Positions 35,830 to 44,293 of a stretch of DNA of 64,000 nt are shown in pieces. The notes below the pieces were generated by a model that ran no database searches, was not told the DNA's origin, and worked only from the letters and a program-made list of their open reading frames with translations. Numbering within the stretch: the first letter of the stretch is position 1; every line of letters starts with the position of its first letter. The DNA lies in NCBI GenBank assembly GCA_944392535.1, contig CALXWY010000002.1, positions 62,001-126,000 of the forward strand. The letters are read 5' to 3'. This DNA is from an uncultured Alphaproteobacteria bacterium. Lineage in GTDB: Bacteria > Pseudomonadota > Alphaproteobacteria > Rs-D84. The position numbers were made by a program, and so were the translations under genes.

Positions 35830-36609
35830 TTATTTCCCCTTGTGTTTTTTGCCGGAATAATCCGCCTTTTTACCGCCACCAAAGCGACGATTGCGCTTGG
35901 CATATTCGTCCAGCGTAAATTGCCACAATTCTTCGCTGCGAACTAAATCAGGCCAATGTTGTGGTATAAACAATAATTCTGCGTATGCCAGTTTCCATAA
36001 CAGAAAGTTTGAAATTCTGAATTCATTACTGGTACGCACCATCAAATCAATTGGTAACAGTTCGCCTGTATCCAAAAATGTTTCAAATGTTTCCTTGGTC
36101 ACTGGTTCGCCCGCGGCAATCGCATCGTTTACTGCGGCAACAATTTCATCTTGCCCGCCATAGTTTAGTGCGAACACAACAGTTCCCCCGGTATTTTCGG
36201 CCGATGCCGATTCCAATTCATCACATTTTTTCGCCAATTTCGTTGGCAATTTGTCACGTGACCCCACAACGCGATAGCGCAAATTTTTTTCCAGCGCATG
36301 TCGCATGTTTTTATCCAGTTCCGTATAGAATAAATCCATCAAAAAGTCTACTTCTTCTTGGGAACGATTCCAATTTTCTGTTGAAAACAAAAAGAACGTG
36401 ATTGTTGTTACGCCACGTGCAATAAACCAATCCACCAAATTTTCAAAATTTGTAATCCCCGCCTGGTGCCCCGCCAACGGCGGTAAACCACGTGCTTCGG
36501 CCCAGCGGCGATTACCATCACATATAAATGCGATATGCTGTGGAATTTTCGGTGCATCTGCACATTCTGTTATATTTTCTTGTTTTTTCTTTTTGAATAT
36601 TTTCAGCAT
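35830..36609 (-). CDS. uppS: Undecaprenyl diphosphate synthase
   Basis: A 259-residue cis-prenyltransferase that makes the C55 lipid carrier for peptidoglycan and LPS. Motifs: 'FICDGNRRWAEARG' (usually DGNGRW), 'FLFSTENWNRSQEEV', 'NYGGQDEI', and 'RTSNEFRISNFLLWKLAYAE' (usually RTSGE). Catalytic Asp and FSTENW are intact. The two Gly substitutions are mild variants. One nucleotide separates it from cdsA. Confidence 0.95.
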   Translation of the reverse strand: MLKIFKKKKQENITECADAPKIPQHIAFICDGNRRWAEARGLPPLAGHQAGITNFENLVDWFIARGVTTITFFLFSTENWNRSQEEVDFLMDLFYTELDKNMRHALEKNLRYRVVGSRDKLPTKLAKKCDELESASAENTGGTVVFALNYGGQDEIVAAVNDAIAAGEPVTKETFETFLDTGELLPIDLMVRTSNEFRISNFLLWKLAYAELLFIPQHWPDLVRSEELWQFTLDEYAKRNRRFGGGKKADYSGKKHKGK

Positions 36610-36646
36610 TTTTTATCCAATGTTGTTATTCTGTACCACCAAGACA

Positions 36647-37207
36647 TTATACAGACATAATATCCGCTTCTTTCTGTTTGGCCAACGCATCAACATCGGC
36701 GGCACGCTGGTCAAAAACCTTTTGGATATCATCTTCGTATTTACGTTGATCGTCTTCGGAAATTTCTTTGTCTGCAACCGCACGTTTAATTTTGCCCATC
36801 GCATCTTGCCGAATGTTGCGCATAGAAATCTTGGCTTCTTCGGCGTATTTACCGGCAACCTTGGTCAATTCTTTGCGGCGTTCTTCGGTCAGTGGCGGCA
36901 TATTCAGACGGATAACACCACCCGCCGTCATCGGATTTAATCCCAGCCCAGAATCACGAATTGCCTTTTCAACCGCGCCGGCATTATTAATGTCCCACAC
37001 AGTTACGGTTAACGTCTGGGTATCTGGGGTGGCAACGGTTGCGACCTGGTTCAACGGCATATCAGATCCATAAACCGGAACCCGGACACCATCCAACAAA
37101 TGGACAGATGCGCGCCCCGTACGCAATCCGGCATATTCATCTTTTAATACATCCAATGTTTGTGATGTTTTTTGTTCTACTTCGGCTTTCAGTGCTTGAT
37201 AGTCCAT
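36647..37207 (-). CDS. frr: Ribosome recycling factor
   Basis: A 186-residue RRF that splits post-termination ribosomes with EF-G. Full two-domain protein: 'LRTGRASVHLLDGVRVPVYG', 'NMPPLTEERRKELTKVAGKY', and 'DQRKYEDDIQKVFDQ'. First gene of the leftward run to bamA; AAGGAG ribosome site. Confidence 0.97.
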   Translation of the reverse strand: MDYQALKAEVEQKTSQTLDVLKDEYAGLRTGRASVHLLDGVRVPVYGSDMPLNQVATVATPDTQTLTVTVWDINNAGAVEKAIRDSGLGLNPMTAGGVIRLNMPPLTEERRKELTKVAGKYAEEAKISMRNIRQDAMGKIKRAVADKEISEDDQRKYEDDIQKVFDQRAADVDALAKQKEADIMSV

Positions 37208-37288
37208 GATAATCTCCTTGCTTGTTCAAAAAGGTTAGCAAATTGATTTGACTTTTGGCAAGAAGAAATATAGAATAAAGTTTCGCAT

Positions 37289-37364
37289 GGGGTTGTAGCT
37301 CAGCTGGTAGAGCACTTGCATGGCATGCAAGGGGTCGTCGGTTCAAGTCCGATCAGCTCCACCA
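37289..37364 (+). tRNA. tRNA-Ala(GGC)
   Basis: 76-nt cloverleaf with encoded CCA. Acceptor GGGGTTG/CAGCTCC, D arm GCTC..GAGC, anticodon stem CTTGC/GCAAG with loop ATGGCAT (anticodon GGC), T arm with GGTTCAAGT. Confidence 0.95.
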
Positions 37365-37375
37365 AAATTCAGTAT

Positions 37376-37453
37376 GGCGGATGTAGCTCAGCTGGTTAGA
37401 GCGTTGGTTTGTGGTACCAAATGTCGCCGGTTCGAATCCGGTCATCCGCCCCA
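37376..37453 (+). tRNA. tRNA-His(GTG)
   Basis: Acceptor GCGGATG/CATCCGC, anticodon stem TTGGT/ACCAA with loop TTGTGGT (anticodon GTG), T loop TTCGAAT, encoded CCA. G at 37376 can be the encoded G-1 that pairs with discriminator C73, the identity element for histidine. Its 3' end is duplicated 177 bp downstream. Confidence 0.95.
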
Positions 37454-37516
37454 GAAATAAAAAAACGCCCAACGGGCGATTTTTTATTTATGTGCACAGG
37501 ATGCGGATGAGAACCG
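37435..37516 (+). repeat. 82-bp direct repeat, copy 1 (tRNA-His 3' end + terminator)
   Basis: Identical to 37612-37693. It contains the last 19 nt of tRNA-His, a terminator hairpin (AACGCCC-AA-CGGGCGATTTTTTATTT, 37462-37488) and 28 bp beyond. Confidence 0.9.
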
Positions 37517-37611
37517 GCGAGAAAGCCGTTCGAACCGCTGCAAAAAGGCGGACGAGAGTACGCCGGTTGTGCGAATGCACAATTTTGCAAGGTGATGAAG
37601 CGCAGCGAAAT

Positions 37612-37693
37612 AATCCGGTCATCCGCCCCAGAAATAAAAAAACGCCCAACGGGCGATTTTTTATTTATGTGCACAGGATGCGGATGAGAACCG
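37612..37693 (+). repeat. 82-bp direct repeat, copy 2
   Basis: Exact second copy, 177 bp from the first, ending 24 bp from the stop of the first phage-side gene. The 95 bp between the copies has no gene. A tRNA 3' end copied next to phage genes is what an attachment site looks like, but a copy at the far phage end was not found. Confidence 0.9.
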
Positions 37694-37716
37694 CGGTTCG
37701 CCGTGGCAATGTTTAA

Positions 37717-37974
37717 TTACTGTATTACCGCTGTTTTTATTAATGCAACATCTTCACGAATTGTGTCTATTTTTATCTGCAACTGGCCAAGTCCGGTTTC
37801 CAGAATCGTCGTACGATTTTCCAGCGCGGTTATGCGACTGTCGGCGCGATGCAATTCATCCAATGACGAATCTTGGCGCGCAACCCAGTATATAACCCCG
37901 GCAACAAACGCAATTAAAAACCAACTGTTCCGTAAAAAATCCAACACCCCAATTGCGCCCAGTTGTCGTTTCAT
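37717..37974 (-). CDS. Small membrane coiled-coil protein of phage cluster
   Basis: An 85-residue protein: one membrane helix (about 17-33) and a C-terminal coiled coil (RITALENRTTILETGLGQLQ). Shape is that of an i-spanin or holin accessory protein, but identity is not established. Its ATG overlaps the preceding stop by 1 nt. Confidence 0.6.
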   Translation of the reverse strand: MKRQLGAIGVLDFLRNSWFLIAFVAGVIYWVARQDSSLDELHRADSRITALENRTTILETGLGQLQIKIDTIREDVALIKTAVIQ

Positions 37975-38165
37975 TATTTCCCCCGTTCAATCATATTTTC
38001 AATTTGGTGAACCAATGCACGTTGCGCTTCCAGACTGCGCAGTTGGGCATCTGTGGCATCCGGCCCCAGTACGCGTTCAATTGTAATTTTGCGCAAGTGC
38101 GATAATACCGCTGCGCCACTGGTCGTAGAAAATGTTCGTGCATAATTTTGTTCTGTATCTTTCAT
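37974..38165 (-). CDS. Bbp19-like phage protein
   Basis: A 63-residue protein resembling the Bbp19 family of small podovirus proteins next to the portal gene: 'YARTFSTTSGAAVLSHLRK' then 'LRSLEAQRALVHQIENMIERG'. The start at 38165 is set by AGGAG 7 nt upstream. Function in the family is unknown. Confidence 0.65.
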   Translation of the reverse strand: MKDTEQNYARTFSTTSGAAVLSHLRKITIERVLGPDATDAQLRSLEAQRALVHQIENMIERGK

Positions 38166-38181
38166 TGTCATCTCCTGGGGC

Positions 38182-39405
38182 TTATAAAATTGTTTCAGCA
38201 GCAGCCATTTGCGCAATGGGTGCAATGTATTTTAATTCAGCGTCACTGTTCAATGTAATCCGGTCAATAATGCCACGACGGGACAAAATCTGTAATCCGC
38301 GTTCAACCAACGGACGAATAAATTCATGCAGCAATCGTCCATACGTTGCCCCCAATATGCGGACCATATCCGCGCTGCGCGCCATAATTTCTGTGGCGGT
38401 CATTTCTTTTTCAGACAGCAACCCCAGTCTGTCCGCCAGCATTGTGTGGCGTATGCGTTCACGCAAGTCTTTCAAAACAATCTGGGACACGTCAAAATTC
38501 GCCCCAGATGTTAACGGCGTCAATCCAGATGACCCAACAGCTTTGGGTATAATTGCCCCGGGTGTTAAATTAATATTAGACAAATTTATAACACCGTCAT
38601 CGTCGGCCTGCCATATGCCGGAAACAGCAATCGTTGCGTTTTTCAACACCAATTCAACAACCTTGTTTGCTGTTTTAATGTCTGGTAATGCACGCAACAC
38701 CGGCCCACGGCCGTATTGTTCGCCACTGGCCACAGACCAACGGAATATGATGTACGGATTTGTTTCAAATTTTCCGGTGGCAACAATGTTATTTTCTAAA
38801 TCCCCACCAACATCCATCCATGCGGTGAATTCCGTATCAACCAAACTTTGCACCAACCGCAGTGGTGTTTCAGGGTCATTTTTTATTGTATCGCGCAAAT
38901 TAGCCGGTGGGGTCCAAGATGGATATTTTTCCATGACTTCGCGCGCCGGCATGGTCGCCGTATGAAACACGGCCCCATTCAGTACCGCAATGTCGCGCAT
39001 CGGAATCGCAGTAAACGAAAATGCCGATGACGCACCAATCGGATTTTCCGCCATAAACAGGCATGCTGTGCCCAGAATTATTAAATCCATATAGCACTGG
39101 TGAACAGTGGTGTAAAAATTAGAATCATTTAGATTCGCACGTAACGCCATTGTTGCAGTTTCTGCATCGGGTGATTGTGCACTTTCTGGGACCAATGAAA
39201 TCCACAATGATTCTGGCGGTGTCAGCAATGAATAAATTGATGCCGCCAAATTATCTGCGGCATCCGCAGCGGTGGCATCAAACATCATCGCCGCATCATC
39301 ATCAGCGGTTGGCATAGTGTACCGCAATGCTGCATCCCAACGATTTAACCATGGTGTACGCAAATCCAGCGCACGGCGATACATCTGTTGTAAATTTTTT
39401 TTCAT
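38182..39405 (-). CDS. Phage portal (head-tail connector) protein
   Basis: A 407-residue T7-type head-to-tail connecting protein. 'MYRRALDLRTPWLNRWDAAL' near the N terminus and 'NLAASIYSLLTPPESLWISL', 'AFSFTAIPMRDIAV', 'ATEIMARSADMVRILGATYG' match the podovirus portal family. Twelve copies normally form the ring through which DNA enters the capsid. It is shorter than T7 gp8 (about 535). Ribosome site AAAAGGA. Confidence 0.82.
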   Translation of the reverse strand: MKKNLQQMYRRALDLRTPWLNRWDAALRYTMPTADDDAAMMFDATAADAADNLAASIYSLLTPPESLWISLVPESAQSPDAETATMALRANLNDSNFYTTVHQCYMDLIILGTACLFMAENPIGASSAFSFTAIPMRDIAVLNGAVFHTATMPAREVMEKYPSWTPPANLRDTIKNDPETPLRLVQSLVDTEFTAWMDVGGDLENNIVATGKFETNPYIIFRWSVASGEQYGRGPVLRALPDIKTANKVVELVLKNATIAVSGIWQADDDGVINLSNINLTPGAIIPKAVGSSGLTPLTSGANFDVSQIVLKDLRERIRHTMLADRLGLLSEKEMTATEIMARSADMVRILGATYGRLLHEFIRPLVERGLQILSRRGIIDRITLNSDAELKYIAPIAQMAAAETIL

Positions 39406-39433
39406 GTTATATATCCTTTTGTTTGTTTATAAA

Positions 39434-39464
39434 AATTCCCCCGACAAATGCCGGGGAAACCTGA
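39434..39464 (-). terminator. Terminator between terminase half and portal
   Basis: CCCCG-GCATTTGT-CGGGG then GAATTTTTAT on the minus strand, between the terminase C-terminal gene and the portal gene. It would cut read-through unless anti-terminated. Confidence 0.55.
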
Positions 39465-39514
39465 AATGCGAAACAACATTTTTATGCTGTTTCTGGGGTT
39501 ATAGTATTTCGTCT

Positions 39515-40363
39515 TTATACATTGAATTCTGTATTCGCAGAAAACGGGCGTACAGACTGGCCCAATGGACGGACCGGTGTCGGAATCGCGCATATTGCGC
39601 CGGCAACGGCATCTAAACCATCATCATGACCAACATATCCGTATGGCGCCCAACCAATCATTTCAGATATCAGTGGGGTTGACTGGATACGTCGGTGTGC
39701 GTACATACGCCCTGTTGTTAAAATCGGTTCAATGGAATCCAATATTCTTGTTTCTTTGTTGTGATGATTTGATACAGGCACAATGTGGATTCGCCGATTT
39801 TGGCGCATGGCGACATCACGCATAATTTCTGGCAATGCAACCCCCATACCATTTGTTTCCACATATATGCGCCCCAGACAATGACGGCACATAAAATCCA
39901 GCACCATTTCACACTGGCGGGCCAATGGATGTAAATCATTATCCGGAACAATCAAGTACAATACATCATGGATGAAAATATTTTTTGTCTTGTCATCCCG
40001 GTATACCAGAACACAAACACTGGCGTCTGATTTCTTGTGCGCGGTTGATGGGTCCCAGTATACGGTTGCGCCCGTGATAACATGGTCACCAATTCGCGCC
40101 CTGCGTGAATCAAAATCATCGTCATACAGGTGCAGTGCATCTGGATCCAGGCGCGCACGTTCGGGCGCAATAAATTCCAACATCATTTGCGCTGAAAAAT
40201 ATCGGTCGCCGACCGTATGGCGCAATTCATCTATGCGCGACAGTGGAAACAATTCTGGCCATGCGGGCGTACCATCAGTGGAAATGATTGGGATTTTTAA
40301 TTCCCGATATCCGCATAAAAAAGGCGTTGAAAAAGCAAAATTTTTATATACTATATTTGACAT
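39515..40363 (-). CDS. Terminase large subunit, C-terminal nuclease half
   Basis: A 282-residue fragment holding only the nuclease half of a phage packaging motor. 'IPIISTDGTPAWPELFPL' is the linker normally found in the middle of TerL; 'YWDPSTAHKKSDASVCVLV', 'YVETNGMGVALPEI' and 'GHDDGLDAVAGAI' carry the RNase-H-like metal Asp residues. There is no Walker A. The missing ATPase half is encoded at 43681-44280 in the same orientation. Its start codon lies at the dnaB start, 2 bp overlap on the opposite strand. Confidence 0.82.
   Translation of the reverse strand: MSNIVYKNFAFSTPFLCGYRELKIPIISTDGTPAWPELFPLSRIDELRHTVGDRYFSAQMMLEFIAPERARLDPDALHLYDDDFDSRRARIGDHVITGATVYWDPSTAHKKSDASVCVLVYRDDKTKNIFIHDVLYLIVPDNDLHPLARQCEMVLDFMCRHCLGRIYVETNGMGVALPEIMRDVAMRQNRRIHIVPVSNHHNKETRILDSIEPILTTGRMYAHRRIQSTPLISEMIGWAPYGYVGHDDGLDAVAGAICAIPTPVRPLGQSVRPFSANTEFNV
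40327..40354 (+). promoter_or_regulatory. dnaB promoter inside the terminase half
   Basis: TTGAAA (40327-40332), 16-nt spacer, TACTAT (40349-40354). The dnaB ATG is only 7 nt further, so the mRNA would have almost no 5' leader. No ribosome site precedes the ATG, which supports leaderless translation. Confidence 0.55.
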
Positions 40364-41915
40364 GGACTTTACCCCAAAAACATTACCAACAAATCTGGAA
40401 GCCGAACAGGCCGTATTGGCCGCGGTATTGATGAATAACCGCGCGTTGGAACGCGTGTCAGAATTCTTGAAACCAGAACACTTTTCACATCCGGCGCACC
40501 AAGAAATTTATAAACTGGCGGAACGCCAATTTGCCGCCGGTATACCGTTTGATATTATTACCGCAAAAAATTATCTGGACCAGCAAGGGGTGCTGGAATC
40601 CGTTGGCGGTGTTGAATACCTGACGCAATTGGCGGGGGCCGGGGCAACCGTTGTAAATGTTGAACAATATGGTCGCATCGTGTACGACAACGCAATGCGT
40701 CGCGAATTAATAAATCTGGGACAATCCATTACCGATGCGGCATATACCGAAGATTTGGATAACCCAGTATCGGCCCAGATTGAAACCGCAGAACAAAAAC
40801 TGTTTGAAATGGCGTCGTTGGGTGTTTCTGAACGCGAAGTATCGTCAATTGCAACCGCATTGCAAAGTGCCCTGCAAGAAGCAGAAATCGCGTACAAGGC
40901 CGATGGAAAACTGTCTGGGTTGACCACGGGGCTGAACGCGTTGGACAAATCAATCAGTGGGCTGCATCATTCTGACCTGATAATTATCGCCGGGCGGCCC
41001 GCGATGGGTAAAACAACACTGGCGATGAATATTGCCTTTAATGCGGCAAATGCAATTCTGTATGGGCGCGCAAATGAAAAGTACAAGGGCGCCGTCGCAT
41101 TTTTCAGTCTGGAAATGTCATCATCACAATTGGCGGCACGTGTGCTGTCATCACAATCAAAAATTCCGGCATCGGCCATGCGCGAAGGTTCATTGACCGA
41201 TGAAGATTTCTTGAAAATGTCGCAATATTCGGCCGCAATTGGTAAAGTTCCGCTGTATATTGACGATACACCGGGCATGTCAGTACCAATGATTCGCACA
41301 CGGGCACGTCGTCTGGCGCGGAAATGTGGCGGGATTGCATTGATTGTGATTGACTATCTGCAATTAATGACATCACCAGGTGGGCGTCGTAACGATAACC
41401 GCGTCCAGGAAATTTCCGAAATAACACGCGGATTGAAAATGCTGGCCAAAGAATTGGATGTGCCGGTTATCGCCCTGTCCCAGTTGTCGCGCAGTGTTGA
41501 ATCCCGCGATGACAAGCGGCCACAATTGGCCGACCTGCGTGAATCTGGGTCAATTGAACAGGACGCCGATATCGTTATGTTCACATATCGTGAAGAATAC
41601 TATCTGGAAAATCGCGACCCGTCACAACGTATTTCTGGTAACACCAATGAAAAGATTATTGAAAGTTATCAAAAACGTTTGGAACGCGCACGTGGCAAGG
41701 CCGACGTTATTATCGGAAAAAATCGTCACGGACGACCAGAAACGGTGCGATTGGCATTCTTTGGTGATTACAGTCTGTTTGACAATCTGGACGAAATGGA
41801 AAGCCGCGCAAATGGCGAATTTATTGATGCGTCGGCGCTAATTAATACCCCCGATGATATGCCTGGGATGCCGTCTGTGGATGCCGACGCAATTCCAGAT
41901 GATATGCCATTGTAA
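40362..41915 (+). CDS. dnaB: Replicative DNA helicase DnaB
   Basis: A 517-residue full-length DnaB. N-terminal domain 'NLEAEQAVLAAVLMNNRAL', RecA-like domain with Walker A 'AGRPAMGKTTLAMNIA', 'FFSLEMSSSQLAARVLSS', 'LIVIDYLQLM' and 'ALSQLSRSVESRDDKRPQLADLRESGSIEQDAD' (in parts). It looks like the cellular hexameric helicase rather than a phage type, but no other dnaB can be checked here. The start is ATG 40362; the frame upstream belongs to the terminase in antisense. It lies between the two terminase halves. Confidence 0.96.
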   Translation: MDFTPKTLPTNLEAEQAVLAAVLMNNRALERVSEFLKPEHFSHPAHQEIYKLAERQFAAGIPFDIITAKNYLDQQGVLESVGGVEYLTQLAGAGATVVNVEQYGRIVYDNAMRRELINLGQSITDAAYTEDLDNPVSAQIETAEQKLFEMASLGVSEREVSSIATALQSALQEAEIAYKADGKLSGLTTGLNALDKSISGLHHSDLIIIAGRPAMGKTTLAMNIAFNAANAILYGRANEKYKGAVAFFSLEMSSSQLAARVLSSQSKIPASAMREGSLTDEDFLKMSQYSAAIGKVPLYIDDTPGMSVPMIRTRARRLARKCGGIALIVIDYLQLMTSPGGRRNDNRVQEISEITRGLKMLAKELDVPVIALSQLSRSVESRDDKRPQLADLRESGSIEQDADIVMFTYREEYYLENRDPSQRISGNTNEKIIESYQKRLERARGKADVIIGKNRHGRPETVRLAFFGDYSLFDNLDEMESRANGEFIDASALINTPDDMPGMPSVDADAIPDDMPL

Positions 41916-41942
41916 TTTTTATACTTGCCACAGTGATAAAAA

Positions 41943-41961
41943 TTGACTAACATTTTGTCAA
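41943..41961 (+). promoter_or_regulatory. Inverted repeat upstream of HTH regulator
   Basis: TTGAC-N9-GTCAA, 20 nt upstream of the start codon of the double-HTH protein. A possible operator for autoregulation. Confidence 0.35.
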
Positions 41962-41981
41962 GAAATCCCAAGGAGATAACA

Positions 41982-42989
41982 ATGGCGCAAGAAGAAATAA
42001 TCTTTCCAAACAACATCAGAAATATTCGTCTGGCCAATGGTATGAAAATGACAGAACTGGCGCGCCAGGCAAATTTATCACTGTCGGCGGTTTCAAAAAT
42101 TGAAAAAGGCGTGCGGCGTCTGAACCAAAAGCAATTATTAAACATATGCAATATTCTGGGATGCAAACTGTCGGATATATTTATCAAGGAATCCGATGCG
42201 GTTGCCGACCAATGGCAAAATGAAATTAAACGCCGATTGAACGATAACGAAGACAGCGGACTGAAAATATTCGGCAGTGGACTGCGCAAAATTCGCCAGC
42301 AATCTGGAAAAACAATTGCCCAGGCGGCCAAAGATGCCGGTATGACATTGTCTGTGTATCATAAAATAGAAGTTGGACAACGCGAAATATATCAAAATGA
42401 AATTGAACCACTGGCTGAATCGTTTGCGTACAGCGTTGATGCAATGCTGGATAAAATTGCCAATATGTACAAGGCCGGCGAATTAACCAAACAAATTAAC
42501 AAGGTCAAAGAACGTGTAAAATCTGTGTTGGTGCCGGGCAACCCATTGTCTGGATTAGATGTACACAGCAGTTTGTATGGCGCAAAGTTGTATGACAGCG
42601 CACGTAAAAAACTGGTCCCAGTGTTTGGCGTGCCGAATGGGAAATCTATCGTATTCAAAAAAACAGACAAAACGATGATTGTTGCACCAATGCCACTGGA
42701 AGGTCACAAAGGCGTCTATGCGGTTATTCCGAACTCTAAACGATTGGGTGGTTTTATCCCAGAAAAATCATATGTGTTCGCAGATGCAGAAATTCCCGCC
42801 CAGGTTGGTGATTTGGCCGTGTGTCTGGATACGGATTTTGATGCGTTAACACCAAGTGATTCTGGGAACGCACAAATCGCGATTATACGCCAGGATTCCA
42901 AGGGCAAAATTTATGGACAAATTTCTTCACCCGAAGAAAAAATTATCGCCAAAACTATGCACAAGGTCGTAATGATTGTAATGGAATAA
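41982..42989 (+). CDS. Double-HTH (XRE) regulator with CI-like C-terminal domain
   Basis: A 335-residue protein. First HTH about 10-70 ('MTELARQANLSLSAVSKIEKG'), second about 98-150 ('TIAQAAKDAGMTLSVYHKIEVG', in parts), then a 170-residue domain with 'GDLAVCLDTD' and 'AQIAIIRQDSKGKIYGQ' that resembles the LexA/CI S24 fold without a clear Ser-Lys pair. AAGGAG precedes the start. Two XRE domains in one chain are unusual. It may repress the phage cassette or itself. Confidence 0.75.
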   Translation: MAQEEIIFPNNIRNIRLANGMKMTELARQANLSLSAVSKIEKGVRRLNQKQLLNICNILGCKLSDIFIKESDAVADQWQNEIKRRLNDNEDSGLKIFGSGLRKIRQQSGKTIAQAAKDAGMTLSVYHKIEVGQREIYQNEIEPLAESFAYSVDAMLDKIANMYKAGELTKQINKVKERVKSVLVPGNPLSGLDVHSSLYGAKLYDSARKKLVPVFGVPNGKSIVFKKTDKTMIVAPMPLEGHKGVYAVIPNSKRLGGFIPEKSYVFADAEIPAQVGDLAVCLDTDFDALTPSDSGNAQIAIIRQDSKGKIYGQISSPEEKIIAKTMHKVVMIVME

Positions 42990-43014
42990 AAATCATACTC
43001 AGGGGGGATAAACA

Positions 43015-43689
43015 ATGAATGCCAAGGCCAGTACAACCGCACAAAAACTGTTGAATCTGTATCGTCAAGAACATGTTATTTTTGGCGGATGGGCCGCCGT
43101 AAATCAGGTCTTTGTTGATGAAGCAACCCCAGATGTATTACACGAATTGCGTGAATTGCCCACCGGTAAAAATCTGATCAAGCATATTGAAAATCTGCGC
43201 AGTGGCAAAACGCCAATGGATTCAATTGAACGCGAATTGTTGCCATACGGTGGCATGATGGCCGAAACAGTTGCAACCGTGCCACTAACAAAAAGCGAAT
43301 GGGCCGAATTGGAATCTGGTATTAACTCATTTACAACTGACCAAGATGGACTGGAAAAAATCCAACAATTGGATGTTATAAAAAAATTCGGTGATCAATG
43401 GATGGTTGCAATTCGCGCGGCATTGTCTGAACGCCCTGAATTGCTGGAAAAATGGGCATTGGTTACAAAAACGTATCGGGCGTATTATCTGTGGAAAGTG
43501 GCCAGTGATATGTTAAATCAACCACTGTCTGAACGTGCGCGCGCACAATTACAGGCCGACATGCCAGAATACGAAACATATTTACCAATGTTTGGCGATG
43601 CCGGTGTTGAATTGTTGGAAAAATTACGTTCGTTTATTTCAACAATGACCCCAGATGCAGACACAACAGACAACCAAAATTCAATCTGA
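43015..43689 (+). CDS. Hypothetical protein of dnaB cassette
   Basis: A 224-residue soluble, mostly helical, acidic protein I do not recognise. Two repeats of Leu-rich helices and an Asp/Thr/Gln tail. GGGGGG ribosome site 25 nt after the regulator's stop, so co-transcribed with it. Its stop overlaps the convergent terminase ATPase half by 9 bp. Confidence 0.65.
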   Translation: MNAKASTTAQKLLNLYRQEHVIFGGWAAVNQVFVDEATPDVLHELRELPTGKNLIKHIENLRSGKTPMDSIERELLPYGGMMAETVATVPLTKSEWAELESGINSFTTDQDGLEKIQQLDVIKKFGDQWMVAIRAALSERPELLEKWALVTKTYRAYYLWKVASDMLNQPLSERARAQLQADMPEYETYLPMFGDAGVELLEKLRSFISTMTPDADTTDNQNSI

Positions 43690-44280
43690 TGTGCGATATA
43701 TTGTATCCAATGTATGTGGTGTGCCGACATAAATCATTGTGCCGGTGGGCGACAGAATAAAATCCAGTTCACGCAACCGTTCACGCAGTGTTTCGCGCTT
43801 TTGTGCCGTGTTGCTGGTATTTGGGACCTCTACATCATCACAAATTATTAAATCTGCACGCATGCCGGTGATGTTACCATGGATTCCTTGGCATACGACA
43901 GACGGTTCACGAATGCCGATTGGCCGATTAATCGTAATTCGGCCACTGGCCCATTCTTTCTTGGCCGACGGAATCAAATCTGCGCATCGCGGATGATTTT
44001 CCAGTATATGCCGTATATGCGCAACCATGCGCGATGACAGATTGTTTTCTGCGGATAAAATCAATATCCTGGTTGCAGGATGTAAATACAGCACACACGC
44101 AGCAAATATCCCAACAACTGTTGATTTGCCAGAATGTCGGAACGCCATCAGTAACCCACGATGCGGCGCATCTGTGAATACAGAAAATAAAAATTCCATT
44201 ATTTTATAATGATGTGCCGGCGTTTCCAGCCCCAGCATTTGATTCCATTCATCCAAAAATACATAAAAATCCGATAACAT
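43681..44280 (-). CDS. Terminase large subunit, N-terminal ATPase half
   Basis: A 199-residue fragment with the packaging ATPase only. Walker A variant 'AFRHSGKSTVVGIFAA' near residue 45, 'ILILSAENNLSSRMVAHIR' (adenine-binding region), Walker B 'LIICDDVE' near residue 150 and coupling motif 'GTMIYVGTPH'. It stops after 'TIYRTSD', exactly where the linker to the nuclease domain should begin. The nuclease half is 3.3 kb away at 39515-40363. Confidence 0.82.
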   Translation of the reverse strand: MLSDFYVFLDEWNQMLGLETPAHHYKIMEFLFSVFTDAPHRGLLMAFRHSGKSTVVGIFAACVLYLHPATRILILSAENNLSSRMVAHIRHILENHPRCADLIPSAKKEWASGRITINRPIGIREPSVVCQGIHGNITGMRADLIICDDVEVPNTSNTAQKRETLRERLRELDFILSPTGTMIYVGTPHTLDTIYRTSD

Positions 44281-44293
44281 GACGACATCAACA

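Noticed and set aside
37435-37693. Phage attL/attR pair bounding the prophage
   Set aside because: Both copies lie on the same side, 177 bp apart; no matching copy was seen near 50 kb, so they do not flank the phage genes.
37700-37716. Gene between the second 82-bp repeat and the phage cluster
   Set aside because: Only short frames are present and they run through the repeats and terminators.
39972-40361. N-terminal 130-residue extension of DnaB
   Set aside because: The extension is antisense to the terminase nuclease half; DnaB homology and the promoter both place the start at 40362.
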